Source: Natrinema thermotolerans DSM 11552 (GTDB lineage Archaea > Halobacteriota > Halobacteria > Halobacteriales > Natrialbaceae). Taken from it: 44,023 nt of DNA. A program made the translations under genes and the position numbers. The DNA lies in assembly GCA_000337115.1 (NCBI GenBank), contig AOIR01000059.1, forward strand, positions 1 through 44,023. Reading direction: 5' to 3'. Shown piece by piece: positions 1-8,125 of this stretch. Positions within the stretch are counted from its first letter, which is position 1; every line of letters begins with the position of its first letter. The notes below the pieces were generated by a model that was given only the letters and a program-made list of their open reading frames with translations, did not search any database and was not told where the DNA came from.

Positions 1-17
1 ATGTGTATAAGAGACAG
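1..17 (+). other. Nextera (Tn5 mosaic end) adapter remnant
   Basis: The first 17 bases, ATGTGTATAAGAGACAG, equal the 3' 17 nt of the 19-nt Tn5 mosaic end used in Nextera libraries. This is library sequence, not genome. Any reading frame that starts here is an artefact. Genuine archaeal sequence begins at about position 18. Confidence 0.95.
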
Positions 18-42
18 GTACCGAGCGTGGCGCGCCGGTCAC
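18..42 (-). CDS. possible first codons of nosY permease (cut by contig end)
   Basis: On the minus strand a GTG at 42-40 overlaps the nosF stop codon (GTGA overlap), the same coupling seen between nosD and nosF. Eight codons follow before the adapter. In nos operons the ABC permease nosY usually follows nosF, so this is the expected place for it. Only context supports the call, because too little sequence remains to recognise a protein. Confidence 0.25.
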
Positions 43-776
43 GCGGTCTCACCCCTGACTCGAACGCGACGGAGATCGCCGGTGATCGACGCCTCGTAGA
101 CGTTCTCGAGCGACTCGACGCCGAGGCGATCGCAAAGCGCCGTCGGGCTCCCGCGTTCGACGACGGCGCCGTCGTCGAGGACGACCACCTCGTCGGCCGT
201 CCGCTCGACGAGTTCGAGATCGTGCGAACTCACCAACACCGCGGTTCCGGTGGCGGCGAGTTCGTCGGCCACCGCGAACACGTGCTTGCTCATCCCCGGA
301 TCGAGTCCGGACGCGGGTTCGTCGAGGGCGACCAGCGGCGGGTCACCGATCGTCGCCTGTGCGATCCCGACGAGTCGCGTCATCCCCCCGGAAAGCGCCT
401 CGACCCGACGCGTCGCGGCGTCTTCGAGTCCGACGCGCTCGAGCCGTGCCATCGCCTCGTCGCGTCCACCGCCGACGAGCGACGCGTAGAACGCGAGCGT
501 TTCGAGGACGGAGAACCCGGGCCGAAACTCGGGCTGCTGAGGGAGATACCCGACCTCGCGGGCGGCCTCCGGCCCGTGATACGCGACGGACCCGCCGGTG
601 GGTTCCTGGAGTCCGGCGAGCGTGCGAAGCAGCGTCGTCTTTCCGGTCCCGTTCGGACCGATCAGGGCCGTCACCGCGCCCGGTCGGACGGGGACGGATA
701 CGTCCTGTAGGATGGTCACGTCTCCGTACGCGAAATCGACGTTCGATGCCTCGAGTAGGGGTTGGGCTGTCGTCAT
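39..776 (-). CDS. nosF: ABC transporter ATP-binding protein NosF
   Basis: A 245-aa ABC ATPase. Walker A is GPNGTGKT at residues 40-47, the signature is LSGGM near 128-132, Walker B is LVALDEP at 148-154 and the switch histidine is in SSHD near 185. The ATG at 776 overlaps the nosD stop codon (ATGA), so the two are translationally coupled. NosF energises the NosDFY complex that supports maturation of the CuZ centre of nitrous oxide reductase outside the membrane. The ATPase fold is certain. The NosF assignment rests on the directly coupled NosD-like neighbour. A permease partner would lie beyond the contig start, and no nosZ is present on the other side. Confidence 0.85.
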   Translation of the reverse strand: MTTAQPLLEASNVDFAYGDVTILQDVSVPVRPGAVTALIGPNGTGKTTLLRTLAGLQEPTGGSVAYHGPEAAREVGYLPQQPEFRPGFSVLETLAFYASLVGGGRDEAMARLERVGLEDAATRRVEALSGGMTRLVGIAQATIGDPPLVALDEPASGLDPGMSKHVFAVADELAATGTAVLVSSHDLELVERTADEVVVLDDGAVVERGSPTALCDRLGVESLENVYEASITGDLRRVRVRGETA

Positions 777-2758
777 GGTTCGATCGTAAGTGAGCCGTCG
801 CAGGATCTGGCGCGATCGGCGTACTCGGTCCGTTCGAGCAGTTCCGGGTTGTTCGGTTCGCACGCGGGTTCCGTGTCGGTGATGCTGCCGGTCCGCATCC
901 CGGACACCGACGCTTCGAACCCCGAGAGCGCGTCGAGCGCCGGCGCTCGGGCGAGCGTCGCTGCCCCGTCGGTGCGGTGCATCCGGCCGTCGACGGTGTC
1001 GGTCGGTGAATACGACCGGGACGGCGGGTCGCCGTCCGCGATACTGGTGGCTCCTTGCCAGTAGTTCCCGCGACCGTCGTACGTCCAGACGCGCAACGGT
1101 CCGGCGCCCGCGGTGGCGTGGTCGTCGTTGCCGACGAAGTCGTTCTCGACGACCCGGTTCGTCGGCAGTATCACCCGATCGTTGACCCCGACCCGGTTCC
1201 CCGCGAAGACGTTTCGCTCGTAGAGCGAGCCGGACGCCGCAAGCTCCAGTCCGACGTCGTTGGCTTCGAGGACGTTCTCGGCGACGTACGTGTCCGAACC
1301 GCCGATGTAGGCGCCGACCTGTGAGCCCCTGATCTCGTTGCCGACGACCGCGTTCCGCTCGGGCCCCGTCATGACGTAGATCCCCGTATCGATGACGCCG
1401 TTCAGTCGGTTGTCCGTGAGTAGCGTGCCGTCGGTGTGCATCAAGTGGATTCCCAGTAGGCTTTCGTCGATCGTGTTCTCCCGGATCACGATCCCCTCGG
1501 ATCGGTACGCGTAGATCGCGTCCCGCCCGTCGACGATCGTCGTTTCCTCGATCACGCCCGGCGACCGGAACGCCATGATTCCGGCGAACCCGTCCTCCCA
1601 CCGTTCGTTGCCGCGGACGGTCGCGTTCCGAACGACCGTCTCCGGGCTCTCACGAAGGATGATCCCGTTCGAGGGCGTCTCGATCGTCACGTTCTCGACC
1701 GACAGCCCTGCGGCGACGTGGGCCGAGATCCCGGCGTCCGCACCGGTGTAGTACGTCAGGAACTTCTCGTCCCAGGCGTCGTCATCGATTGCCTGTCCGG
1801 GGACGTCCTCGGCACCGGAGGTCAGCGGCCCGACGCCGGTGATCTCGAGGTCACGGATCCCGACCCGCGGTTCGGTGACGGTCACGACCGAGCCGTTGCC
1901 GTCGCCGCTGATCGTCGGCGTTCCGTCCCCGGCGAGCGTGATCGGCCGGTCGATCTCGAGGGTCTCCTCGTAGGTCCCCTCGGAGACCAGAACCGTGGTG
2001 TTTGCGGGCGCTTCGTCGATGCCTGCCTGGACGGTATCGACGACGGTGATGTTTTCGGGGGCCGTGTCGATGCGTTCCCGAACGACGTCGGCGTCCGCTC
2101 CGACGACGGTCGAGACCGGCCGATCGGTGCGGGCCTGCGTCGACTCGACGGTCGCATCGGCACGGCGGTCCTGCTCGGAAACGCGGTCGCGGACGCCGGT
2201 CACGTCGTCAGTGTCGAACGACTGCTCGAGGGTTTCGTCCCACGAATACACCTCGCCGCCGTGAGCCGTCGCGAACGCCGCCGCGTCCGCTCGGTCAGCG
2301 AACGAAACGACGGTCTCGCCCGACGGCGCTCGGGCCTCGCTGCCGACGACGAACCACGCGTCAGTGGCGTCGATCCACGGGAGCTGTCGGTCGGTGACCG
2401 GATATCCCTCCTCGTTCAACTCGACCGCCGCGTCGCCGTAGTCGGTGACGTACACCGCCAGCGGATAGCCAAAGCGCTGTTCGTGTCCGTCCTGCCGCTG
2501 GGCCTCGACGAACGTCTCGACGCCGTAGTAGCCGACGACGTACTGATACTGCGAGTAAAACGCCTGCGCTCGCGGGAGCGTGACGTTCTCGTCGAGTCGC
2601 TGTTCGTTCTCGAGCGTGAGTCCTACGGAAACGGTTTCGTCGAACGGGGCCGGTTCCGGGGGCGCTGGATCGGCGTCACCGACGAAGAGGCCACCGAGTC
2701 CGACGGTGCCAACGAGTACAATGGCAGCCAGTACGATCTCTCGAGATGGCCGGGACAC
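773..2758 (-). CDS. nosD: NosL-like/NosD fusion, copper-site maturation protein
   Basis: A 661-aa protein with an N-terminal membrane anchor or signal (about residues 8-27). Residues ~60-180 look like a NosL copper-chaperone region (FVVGSEARAPSGE, then FADRADAAAFATAHGGEVYSW). From ~240 to ~580 runs a right-handed beta-helix of CASH/NosD repeats (GDGNGSVVTV, DAIYAYRSEGIVIRENTI, GTLLTDNRLNGVIDTGIYV). NosD works with NosF and NosY in assembling the copper-sulfide CuZ site of N2O reductase. Joining a NosL-like module to NosD would combine the chaperone and scaffold in one chain. The gene heads the minus-strand operon nosD-nosF. The 240 bp upstream (2759-2998) contain no gene I can recognise. Confidence 0.85.
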   Translation of the reverse strand: MSRPSREIVLAAIVLVGTVGLGGLFVGDADPAPPEPAPFDETVSVGLTLENEQRLDENVTLPRAQAFYSQYQYVVGYYGVETFVEAQRQDGHEQRFGYPLAVYVTDYGDAAVELNEEGYPVTDRQLPWIDATDAWFVVGSEARAPSGETVVSFADRADAAAFATAHGGEVYSWDETLEQSFDTDDVTGVRDRVSEQDRRADATVESTQARTDRPVSTVVGADADVVRERIDTAPENITVVDTVQAGIDEAPANTTVLVSEGTYEETLEIDRPITLAGDGTPTISGDGNGSVVTVTEPRVGIRDLEITGVGPLTSGAEDVPGQAIDDDAWDEKFLTYYTGADAGISAHVAAGLSVENVTIETPSNGIILRESPETVVRNATVRGNERWEDGFAGIMAFRSPGVIEETTIVDGRDAIYAYRSEGIVIRENTIDESLLGIHLMHTDGTLLTDNRLNGVIDTGIYVMTGPERNAVVGNEIRGSQVGAYIGGSDTYVAENVLEANDVGLELAASGSLYERNVFAGNRVGVNDRVILPTNRVVENDFVGNDDHATAGAGPLRVWTYDGRGNYWQGATSIADGDPPSRSYSPTDTVDGRMHRTDGAATLARAPALDALSGFEASVSGMRTGSITDTEPACEPNNPELLERTEYADRARSCDGSLTIEP

Positions 2759-2998
2759 AGGTATCCTTGGATCGTCGGCGAAAAAGCCCCTCTGGTCCGT
2801 CTATCGAAAGATCCCGGCAACAGCCGTGACACGGATCAGACGGAAGTCGGTTCCCTTCGGGGCGGCAGCTGCCCCCGGATCACGGATGTTTTGGTCCGGT
2901 CTCATACGGACCGTTGTCCGCGGTTCCGGTGCAACGGCGACCGTCCTGTGGTTACACTGCGAACTCGGGACGACGGTCCGTGTGAGCGGGCGATTCCG

Positions 2999-4123
2999 TT
3001 ACCACTCCGGTTGCAGGGACTCGAGCAGCCGATCGACTTCGTTCTCGGTGTTGACGGCGTGGACGGACGCCCGAATCGCGTTCGGGGAAGGGAGGTCCCG
3101 CAGGACGATCCCGTCGGCGGCCAGCCGCTCGACCGTCGCCGCCGGGTCGTCGACATCGATCGTCACGAGCCCCGACTCCGGCGTCGACGGGCTGAGAAGG
3201 CGGTCGGCGGGGACACCGTCCGCCAGTCGGCCGGCGAGACGGCGAACGCGGTCTTCGGTCTCGACGTCGTCGATCACATCGATCGCTTCCCGGAGCGCGA
3301 CGTGCGGTGCCGGGTTCGCCGATCCGACTTCGAACCGGCGCGCGCCGGCCGCGTACTCGTAGGGGTCGGCCGACGGCGTCTCGACGCTTCGGTAGCCGAC
3401 CGTCCGCGGCTCGAGGCGCTCGGCGACGTCGCGGGCAACGTAGAGGAAGCCGCCGCCCCACAGCCCGAGCAGCCACTTGTGGCCGGCGGCAGCGACCGCG
3501 TCGGCACCCCACTCTCGGACGTCCATCGGCAACTGTCCGGGGACCTGCACGGCGTCGACGAGGGCGAGCGCACCGGCGTCGTGGGCGATATCGACCATGT
3601 CCGCTACGGGAAGCCGCGTCCCATGGGTCCACGTGACCGCACTGAAGCAGACGACGCTGGCGTCCGCGACGGCCTCGGCGAAGCGCTCGAGATCGACGCG
3701 ACCGGCCTCGGTCTCGACGACGCGAACCTCGACGCCGTTCCGCTCGAGGCGTTGCCACGGGAGGATTCCGGCGGGGTGTTCGAGGTCCGTCCGCACGACG
3801 ACGTCTCCGGGCTGCCAGTCGATCGCGTTAGCGACGGCGTTGATCCCGGCCGTCGTACTCTCGGTGAGTGCGATCTCGTCCGCGTCGGCGCCGACGAACG
3901 ACGCGACCCGCTCTCGAGTGCGGTCGAACGCTCGAAACGCCGTCTCGTAGGGGTGGTCCCCGATCGGCGACTCGTACTCGTGTTCGCGGACGAACTCGTC
4001 GGCAGCGTCGACGACGTATTTCGGACTCGGCCCGTGAGCGCCGAAGTTGAGGTAGGTCCCCTGCTGGAGGGCGGGGATATCCGCCCTGAGTTCGGCGGGC
4101 GTCGTCGTCGTACTCGGTTGCAT
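2999..4123 (-). CDS. PLP-dependent aminotransferase class V family protein
   Basis: A 374-aa fold-type I PLP enzyme. The Schiff-base lysine is K216 in AAAGHKWLLG, the cofactor-stacking histidine is likely H116 in DLEHPAG, and D190-x-x-Q193 (LVDAVQ) fits the pyridine-nitrogen aspartate. The family includes cysteine desulfurases, selenocysteine lyases and isopenicillin-N epimerase-like enzymes. The only cysteine visible (C159) is not in a C-terminal desulfurase loop, so a classic cysteine desulfurase is unlikely and the substrate is unknown. The start was chosen at ATG 4123 in the context GTAGTATG, typical of leaderless haloarchaeal genes. A copy of the window's recurring 21-bp palindrome lies 31-51 bp upstream (4154-4174). 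Confidence 0.85.
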   Translation of the reverse strand: MQPSTTTTPAELRADIPALQQGTYLNFGAHGPSPKYVVDAADEFVREHEYESPIGDHPYETAFRAFDRTRERVASFVGADADEIALTESTTAGINAVANAIDWQPGDVVVRTDLEHPAGILPWQRLERNGVEVRVVETEAGRVDLERFAEAVADASVVCFSAVTWTHGTRLPVADMVDIAHDAGALALVDAVQVPGQLPMDVREWGADAVAAAGHKWLLGLWGGGFLYVARDVAERLEPRTVGYRSVETPSADPYEYAAGARRFEVGSANPAPHVALREAIDVIDDVETEDRVRRLAGRLADGVPADRLLSPSTPESGLVTIDVDDPAATVERLAADGIVLRDLPSPNAIRASVHAVNTENEVDRLLESLQPEW

Positions 4124-4153
4124 ACTACTTCCTACGGACTCGTGTGGTAATAA

Positions 4154-4174
4154 TATTGGGTGTGGGGCGAAATA
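4154..4174 (-). promoter_or_regulatory. 21-bp palindromic operator, copy 1
   Basis: On the plus strand it reads TATTG-N11-AAATA, or TATTT-N11-CAATA in the direction of the aminotransferase gene. It overlaps or abuts an AT-rich TATA region (ATTATTACC) in front of the gene that starts at 4123. The half-sites and the 11-bp spacing match eight other promoters in the window; one base differs from the perfect form. Confidence 0.55.
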
Positions 4175-4221
4175 CTACTATGGGCGGTCGGACGCGTCTT
4201 GACACTGGGTCTCGGTCACCG

Positions 4222-4845
4222 TCAGTCGGTCGTCGATCCGCCCGTCGTCCGTTCGAACAGCAGTCCGTAGTGATAGGGTGGGAGTTCGATCCGCTCCACG
4301 AGGGAAAACGCCCCGCCGTCTAGCACGGCAGCGGCCGCGTCGTCGGGCGGCAACCGCAGGTCGGTCGGCGGTCCCCGCGGCTCGCCCGCGACGGTGGTCG
4401 TCTCGCGTGGCCGATCGTGCCAGTTGACGACGGCGAGGTGCCCGCTCGGTCGGAGTGACTCCGCCGCCTCCTCGACGAACGCCCGTTTGTCGTCGATGCC
4501 ATGGAACGTGTTCGCGAGCAGGACGACGTCGACCCGCTCCGGGAGCAATCCGGCCATCCGCCGCGCGTCGCCGTGTACGGGGACGACGTTCTCGATCGCC
4601 TGGCGCTCGGCGAGGCGGGTACACTCCTCGAGTAGCGACTCCTCGAGGTCGAGCGCGTAGACCGGTTCGGGAGCCGTGATCCGGGCGGCGGGAAGCGCGA
4701 AGTAGCCGTTCCCGCAGGCGACTTCCGCGACCGTCAGGCTGGGGGCGATCCCCAGACGACGGAGCGTCGCCCCCGGCGTCGGCCACAGTCTGCCCCACCA
4801 GTCCCAGTCGGGCTGGCCCGTATTTCGAAATCGTTCCGCGTCCAT
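4222..4845 (-). CDS. class I SAM-dependent methyltransferase
   Basis: A 207-aa Rossmann methyltransferase. Motif I is VAEVACGNGYF near residues 38-48, the acidic residue after strand 2 lies in YALDLEES, and the post-II region carries GDARRM. Motif post-II/III is VDVVLLANTFHGI, followed by GHLAVVNWHD. It belongs to the same broad family as the methyltransferase at 9903, and both have short chains without a distinct substrate domain. The substrate is unknown. The gene lies in the same direction as DUF2892 (7-bp gap) and precedes the aminotransferase (98-bp gap that holds operator copy 1). Confidence 0.8.
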   Translation of the reverse strand: MDAERFRNTGQPDWDWWGRLWPTPGATLRRLGIAPSLTVAEVACGNGYFALPAARITAPEPVYALDLEESLLEECTRLAERQAIENVVPVHGDARRMAGLLPERVDVVLLANTFHGIDDKRAFVEEAAESLRPSGHLAVVNWHDRPRETTTVAGEPRGPPTDLRLPPDDAAAAVLDGGAFSLVERIELPPYHYGLLFERTTGGSTTD

Positions 4846-4852
4846 GGTGGGG

Positions 4853-5065
4853 TTACGAAGACGTGTCGACGCCCAGAATCCGGTACAGGAGACAGGTTCG
4901 AGTCAGCGCCGTTCCGACCAGGACGCCCCCGATCAACAGCGCGACGGCACCGACCGCCGTCCCGAACTCGAGCGCGCCGACGAGCGTTGCGACGCCGACG
5001 GCGGACAGTACCGCACCGCCGACCGCACGGACGTTCCGGTCCATCGTTCCGATATTGTGCTTCAT
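4853..5065 (-). CDS. DUF2892 (YgaP-type transmembrane) protein
   Basis: A 70-aa protein with two hydrophobic helices (about residues 16-34 and 37-54) and the DUF2892-like opening KHNIGTMDRNVRAVGGA. In YgaP proteins this domain anchors a rhodanese; here it stands alone, which is common in haloarchaea. ATG 5065 is preferred over GTG 5071. A TATA-like CGTTTAAGC lies near 5088-5096 about 25 bp upstream, giving a short or absent leader. The protein is probably structural in the membrane; no catalytic residues are visible apart from a single C-terminal-region cysteine. Confidence 0.75.
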   Translation of the reverse strand: MKHNIGTMDRNVRAVGGAVLSAVGVATLVGALEFGTAVGAVALLIGGVLVGTALTRTCLLYRILGVDTSS

Positions 5066-5131
5066 GTCCACAAGTACGCACAGAACACGCTTAAACGTTT
5101 CTCGACTTCCGAGTTCCGGCGAGCTGTCGTA

Positions 5132-5201
5132 GCCACTGAAACGGTTGCCACACCGATCGCAACACTGCCGTGCGGTCGGGTGGGCAACGACTGTCAGTGG
5201 C
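5132..5201 (+). repeat. 70-nt structured repeat, copy A
   Basis: The terminal arms GCCACTGA (5132-5139) and TCAGTGGC (5194-5201) are perfect inverted repeats. Inside, CACACCGATCGCA pairs with TGCGGTCGGGTG (one bulge, one G-T pair), making a two-level stem. Copy B at 26057-26126, in opposite orientation, has the same 70-nt length and about 52 of 70 identical bases with no gap. The arm differences are compensated. The element sits between a pseudogene end and the DUF2892 promoter. Confidence 0.8.
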
Positions 5202-5203
5202 CA

Positions 5204-5448
5204 CTATGGCCGGACGTCCGCCCCGTCGGCCGCGGCCGCCCACCGTTCGGGGAGGCGCGCGTAGATCGTCGCGTTGCCGACGGCGCGTCGACGGTCGTGT
5301 ACTCGTCGATCGCGTGGACGGCGACGATCTCGCGCGTGTCGCCCGGTGGGTTCGCCGTGTCGATCGCCAACAGCTCGAGCGCGAGGGCGGCCAGCTCTCC
5401 GCGGCGGTCGGCGACGAACGCCTCGAGTTCGTCGGTCATCGCCGTCAC
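5204..5448 (-). pseudogene. remnant of an ArgE/DapE-type M20 peptidase
   Basis: The N-terminal part reads like an M20 metallopeptidase start (ALALELLAIDTANPPGDTREIV). It jumps straight to a typical M20 C-terminus (VHAIDEYTTVD, then in another frame VGNATIYARLPERWAAA and a TAG at 5206-5204). About 300 or more internal codons, including all metal ligands, are therefore missing, and a one-base frameshift separates the last two parts. The GTG at 5448 overlaps the stop of the flavoprotein gene (GTGA); an ATG at 5439 is the other possible start. The product cannot be an active peptidase. Confidence 0.7.
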
Positions 5449-6791
5449 TCGAGGTTCCCCGAGAGGACTTTCGCCGCCGTCAGGATCGGGTCCCAGACGG
5501 GGCTAAACGGCGGCGCGTAGGCCAGGTCCGCGTTCTGCAGTTCGGTCACGGTCATGTCGGCCGTCAGCGCCGTCGCGACCGTGTCGATCCGCTTCGCGCC
5601 GTCGCGACCGACGACGCTTCCCCCGAGGAGCCGGCCGGTGTCCCGATCGGCCAGCAGGGTGACGGTGAGTTCCGCGCCGTCGGGATAGTAGTGTGCGCGC
5701 GACGACGCCGAGATCGTTACCGAAGCGGGATCGAAGCCCGCCTCGCGGGCCCGCTCCTCGTCGACGATTCCCGTTCGGGCGGCTCCCAGTTCGAACGCCT
5801 TCACGATGGCCGTCCCCGCGATGTCGCCGACCGGCGTGGGATCGCCGGTGACGGTCTGACCGATCGCACGTCCCGCGCGGTTGGCGGTCAGCGCCAGCGG
5901 CACGTGGTCCGGCTCCCCGGTCACGACGTGGGTCGACTCCGCGCAGTCGCCCGCCGCGTAGACGTTCTCGTCGTTCGTCCGACCGAACTCGTCGGTCGCG
6001 ACCGCGCCAGTCGGCCCGCGTTCGATCCCGGCCGACTCGGCGAGGTCGGCGTTCGGGGCGACGCCCACGCCAACGATCGCGATGTCCGCCTCGACGGTGT
6101 CGTCCTCGAGTTCGACCCCGTCGATCCGCTCGTCGCCGACGAACCCCGACACGGCGGTCTCGAGGTGGAGATCGACCCCCTGCTCGCGCAGGTGGTCCTC
6201 GACGACCTCGGCGACCGGCTCGCCGAACGGCTGGAGGACGTGGGGCAACATCTCGTAGAGGTGGACGTCGGCCCCGCGGGCCGACAGCGCCTCGGCCATC
6301 TCGATCCCGACGTAGCCGCCGCCGACGATCGCGGCGGTCTCCGGTCCCTCCTCGGTGACGTAGTCCTCGATGGCGTCGGCCTCGTCCATGTCGTGGATCG
6401 TGAACACGCCCTCGAGGTCGAGTCCGTCGAATGGGGGTTCGATCGCGCTCGCACCGGTCGAGACGAGGAGGTCGTCGTAGGACTGTTCGTACGTCCCGTC
6501 GTCGGTCTCGACCGTTACCGTCCGTCCGTCGCGGTCGATGTCGACGACCTCCGCGCCGGTTCGCAGGTCGATGTCCCGTTCTTCCCTGAACGCCTCGGGC
6601 GTCACGGTAACGAGATCGTCGAGGTCGTCGACCGCGCCTTTCACGTAGTAGGGCATCCCGCAGGCGGCGTAGGAGACCCACTCCCCTTTCTCGAAGACGA
6701 TCACCGCTCGGTCGGGATCCTCGCGCTTTGCCTTGCTCGCGGCGCTCATTCCCGCTGCGTCACCGCCGATAACGACGAACGTCTCGTTCAT
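5445..6791 (-). CDS. CoA-disulfide reductase / NADH oxidase-like flavoprotein
   Basis: A 448-aa FAD- and NAD(P)H-binding oxidoreductase. The FAD dinucleotide motif is VVIGGDAAGM at residues 6-15, and the single redox-active cysteine C44 lies in SYAACGMPYY, the hallmark of CoA-disulfide reductases and NADH oxidases. The NAD(P)H motif is IVGGGYVGIEMAE, the second FAD motif is VYAAGDCAE, and the C-terminal dimerisation domain ends with YAPPFSPVWDP. These enzymes reduce CoA disulfide, polysulfide or persulfides, or reduce oxygen. The context here (sulfur and redox genes, operator copy 2 upstream) favours disulfide or polysulfide reduction, but that is inference. The ATG at 6791 follows a TATA-like AAATACTTTA. 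Confidence 0.85.
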   Translation of the reverse strand: MNETFVVIGGDAAGMSAASKAKREDPDRAVIVFEKGEWVSYAACGMPYYVKGAVDDLDDLVTVTPEAFREERDIDLRTGAEVVDIDRDGRTVTVETDDGTYEQSYDDLLVSTGASAIEPPFDGLDLEGVFTIHDMDEADAIEDYVTEEGPETAAIVGGGYVGIEMAEALSARGADVHLYEMLPHVLQPFGEPVAEVVEDHLREQGVDLHLETAVSGFVGDERIDGVELEDDTVEADIAIVGVGVAPNADLAESAGIERGPTGAVATDEFGRTNDENVYAAGDCAESTHVVTGEPDHVPLALTANRAGRAIGQTVTGDPTPVGDIAGTAIVKAFELGAARTGIVDEERAREAGFDPASVTISASSRAHYYPDGAELTVTLLADRDTGRLLGGSVVGRDGAKRIDTVATALTADMTVTELQNADLAYAPPFSPVWDPILTAAKVLSGNLE

Positions 6792-6820
6792 ATTCGGCGG
6801 TAGGGTCGCCGTGCGTAAAG

Positions 6821-6841
6821 TATTTTCCAAAATTCCCAATA
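6821..6841 (-). promoter_or_regulatory. 21-bp palindromic operator, copy 2
   Basis: TATTT-N11-CAATA on the plus strand, or TATTG-N11-AAATA in gene direction. Its downstream half runs into the TATA element (AAATACTTTA) of the flavoprotein gene that starts at 6791. One base differs from the perfect palindrome. Confidence 0.55.
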
Positions 6842-6859
6842 TTATACAAGTATGGTGGG

Positions 6860-8125
6860 CTATCCGAACGGGGTCTCCTCGAGCCGTCGCCGGACGGAAC
6901 GCTCGCCCGCGAGGGCCGTCCAGAGATCGACGACGAACGCCGCCCATGCGGCGGCGAGCAGGAGATAGCCGCCGAGCGTGAGAAGCGATGCGACGCCGTC
7001 GGCCAGTGGCACGGCCGTCAACCAGAGGAGGAGCATCCCCGCGTTCGCGCTCCCGACCTGCCACCAGGACGGCTGCGGCGCCGTCTCGGCCGCCGCCGCG
7101 ATCGCGTCGACGAACTCGACCGAGTCCCGTCCGGCCGCGACCGCGACGACCGGGAGGAAGGCCATCGCCAGTTGCAACAGCCAGCCGAAGACGAGCCCGT
7201 TGATCGCCGCGCGTTCGATCGCGGCGGCCGGGACGGCAGTCGGGAACAGCAACACGAACGGGGCGATCGGGACCGGAACCAGCAGCCAGAAATACGCGCC
7301 CAGCACGAGCGCGATCCGGCTGTCCCGCCGGCGCTCGCTGCGCCGGTACGTCCCGACGACGGACGCGAGCAGCGCGCCGGTCCCGACCACGTAGATCACC
7401 AGTCCGCCGATCGTGAGTTCGTGCCGGGCGGTCCACGGCCCGACGACCAGCCCCGCCGCGCCGATCGTGAGTCCCCAGTACGTGATCGTGCGAGCGCGAG
7501 GGAATCGACGGTCGGTCCCCAGCAGTTCCGGGAGTACCGTCAGGAGGACGCCAGCGACGACGAGCGCGAGGAACCCCCAGACGTTGGCGTGGACGTGCGC
7601 CTCGAGCGACCCGAAGTAACCCCCCGGTCCGTGAACGCCGAACAGCATTCCGAGCGCGGCCAGGATGCCGACGACCAGAAACCACGGTGCCGTTCGGAAG
7701 TACCGCGCCGAACCGGCGGTCGCGGTCGACGGCGACCGCAGCCGAACCACCGTCACCAGCAACGACAGGAGCGCGCTGAGAACGAGAATCGCACCGGCCC
7801 CGGCGGTGATCGTCGACCCCGTCGACATCCCCACCAGCAACAGCGGATAGCCGGCGTTCACCGACACCCATTGCAGCCATCGGCTTCGGTTGGCGGACGA
7901 TCGCCGACCGGTCGAACGCGCCGCGACGAACGTCGGCAGGACGCCGAACACCGCCTGGGTCAGCCCGCCGATCGTAACGAAGTGAACCGTCACCCACCGG
8001 AGGCGGGGGAGCGGCTCGAGGAGTCCGGCCTCGACGGTCAGCGTTCCGATCGCGGCGAGCAGGCCGACCGTCAGGTACACCCCTGCCATGAGGATGAACG
8101 GATCGTTCCGCGTCTGCATGTTCAT
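6860..8125 (-). CDS. heme-copper oxidase subunit I-like / NnrS-like membrane protein
   Basis: A 421-aa protein with about 12 hydrophobic helices. Histidines are placed as in heme-copper oxidase relatives: H48 in WVTVHFVTIGGL, then FGVHGPGGYFGSLEAHVHANVWGF near residues 160-185, and WTARHELTIGG. Such single-subunit relatives and NnrS proteins accompany denitrification gene sets, which fits the nos genes 4 kb away. I do not see the full set of oxidase ligands, so oxygen or NO reduction is not established; a heme sensor or NO-stress role is equally possible. The start may be ATG 8125 or 8119. The first of two 17-bp direct repeats overlaps the start codon. Confidence 0.65.
   Translation of the reverse strand: MNMQTRNDPFILMAGVYLTVGLLAAIGTLTVEAGLLEPLPRLRWVTVHFVTIGGLTQAVFGVLPTFVAARSTGRRSSANRSRWLQWVSVNAGYPLLLVGMSTGSTITAGAGAILVLSALLSLLVTVVRLRSPSTATAGSARYFRTAPWFLVVGILAALGMLFGVHGPGGYFGSLEAHVHANVWGFLALVVAGVLLTVLPELLGTDRRFPRARTITYWGLTIGAAGLVVGPWTARHELTIGGLVIYVVGTGALLASVVGTYRRSERRRDSRIALVLGAYFWLLVPVPIAPFVLLFPTAVPAAAIERAAINGLVFGWLLQLAMAFLPVVAVAAGRDSVEFVDAIAAAAETAPQPSWWQVGSANAGMLLLWLTAVPLADGVASLLTLGGYLLLAAAWAAFVVDLWTALAGERSVRRRLEETPFG

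Noticed and set aside
3-710. Long plus-strand frame starting at base 3
   Set aside because: Its start codon lies in the adapter remnant and the rest is antisense to nosF; composition is arginine-rich shadow coding.
1718-4150. 810-codon plus-strand frame
   Set aside because: It lies antisense to nosD and the aminotransferase, both of which have clear family motifs. Open antisense frames are common at this GC content.
5274-6803. 509-codon plus-strand frame
   Set aside because: Antisense to the flavoprotein with its intact FAD and NAD motifs; no recognisable domain.
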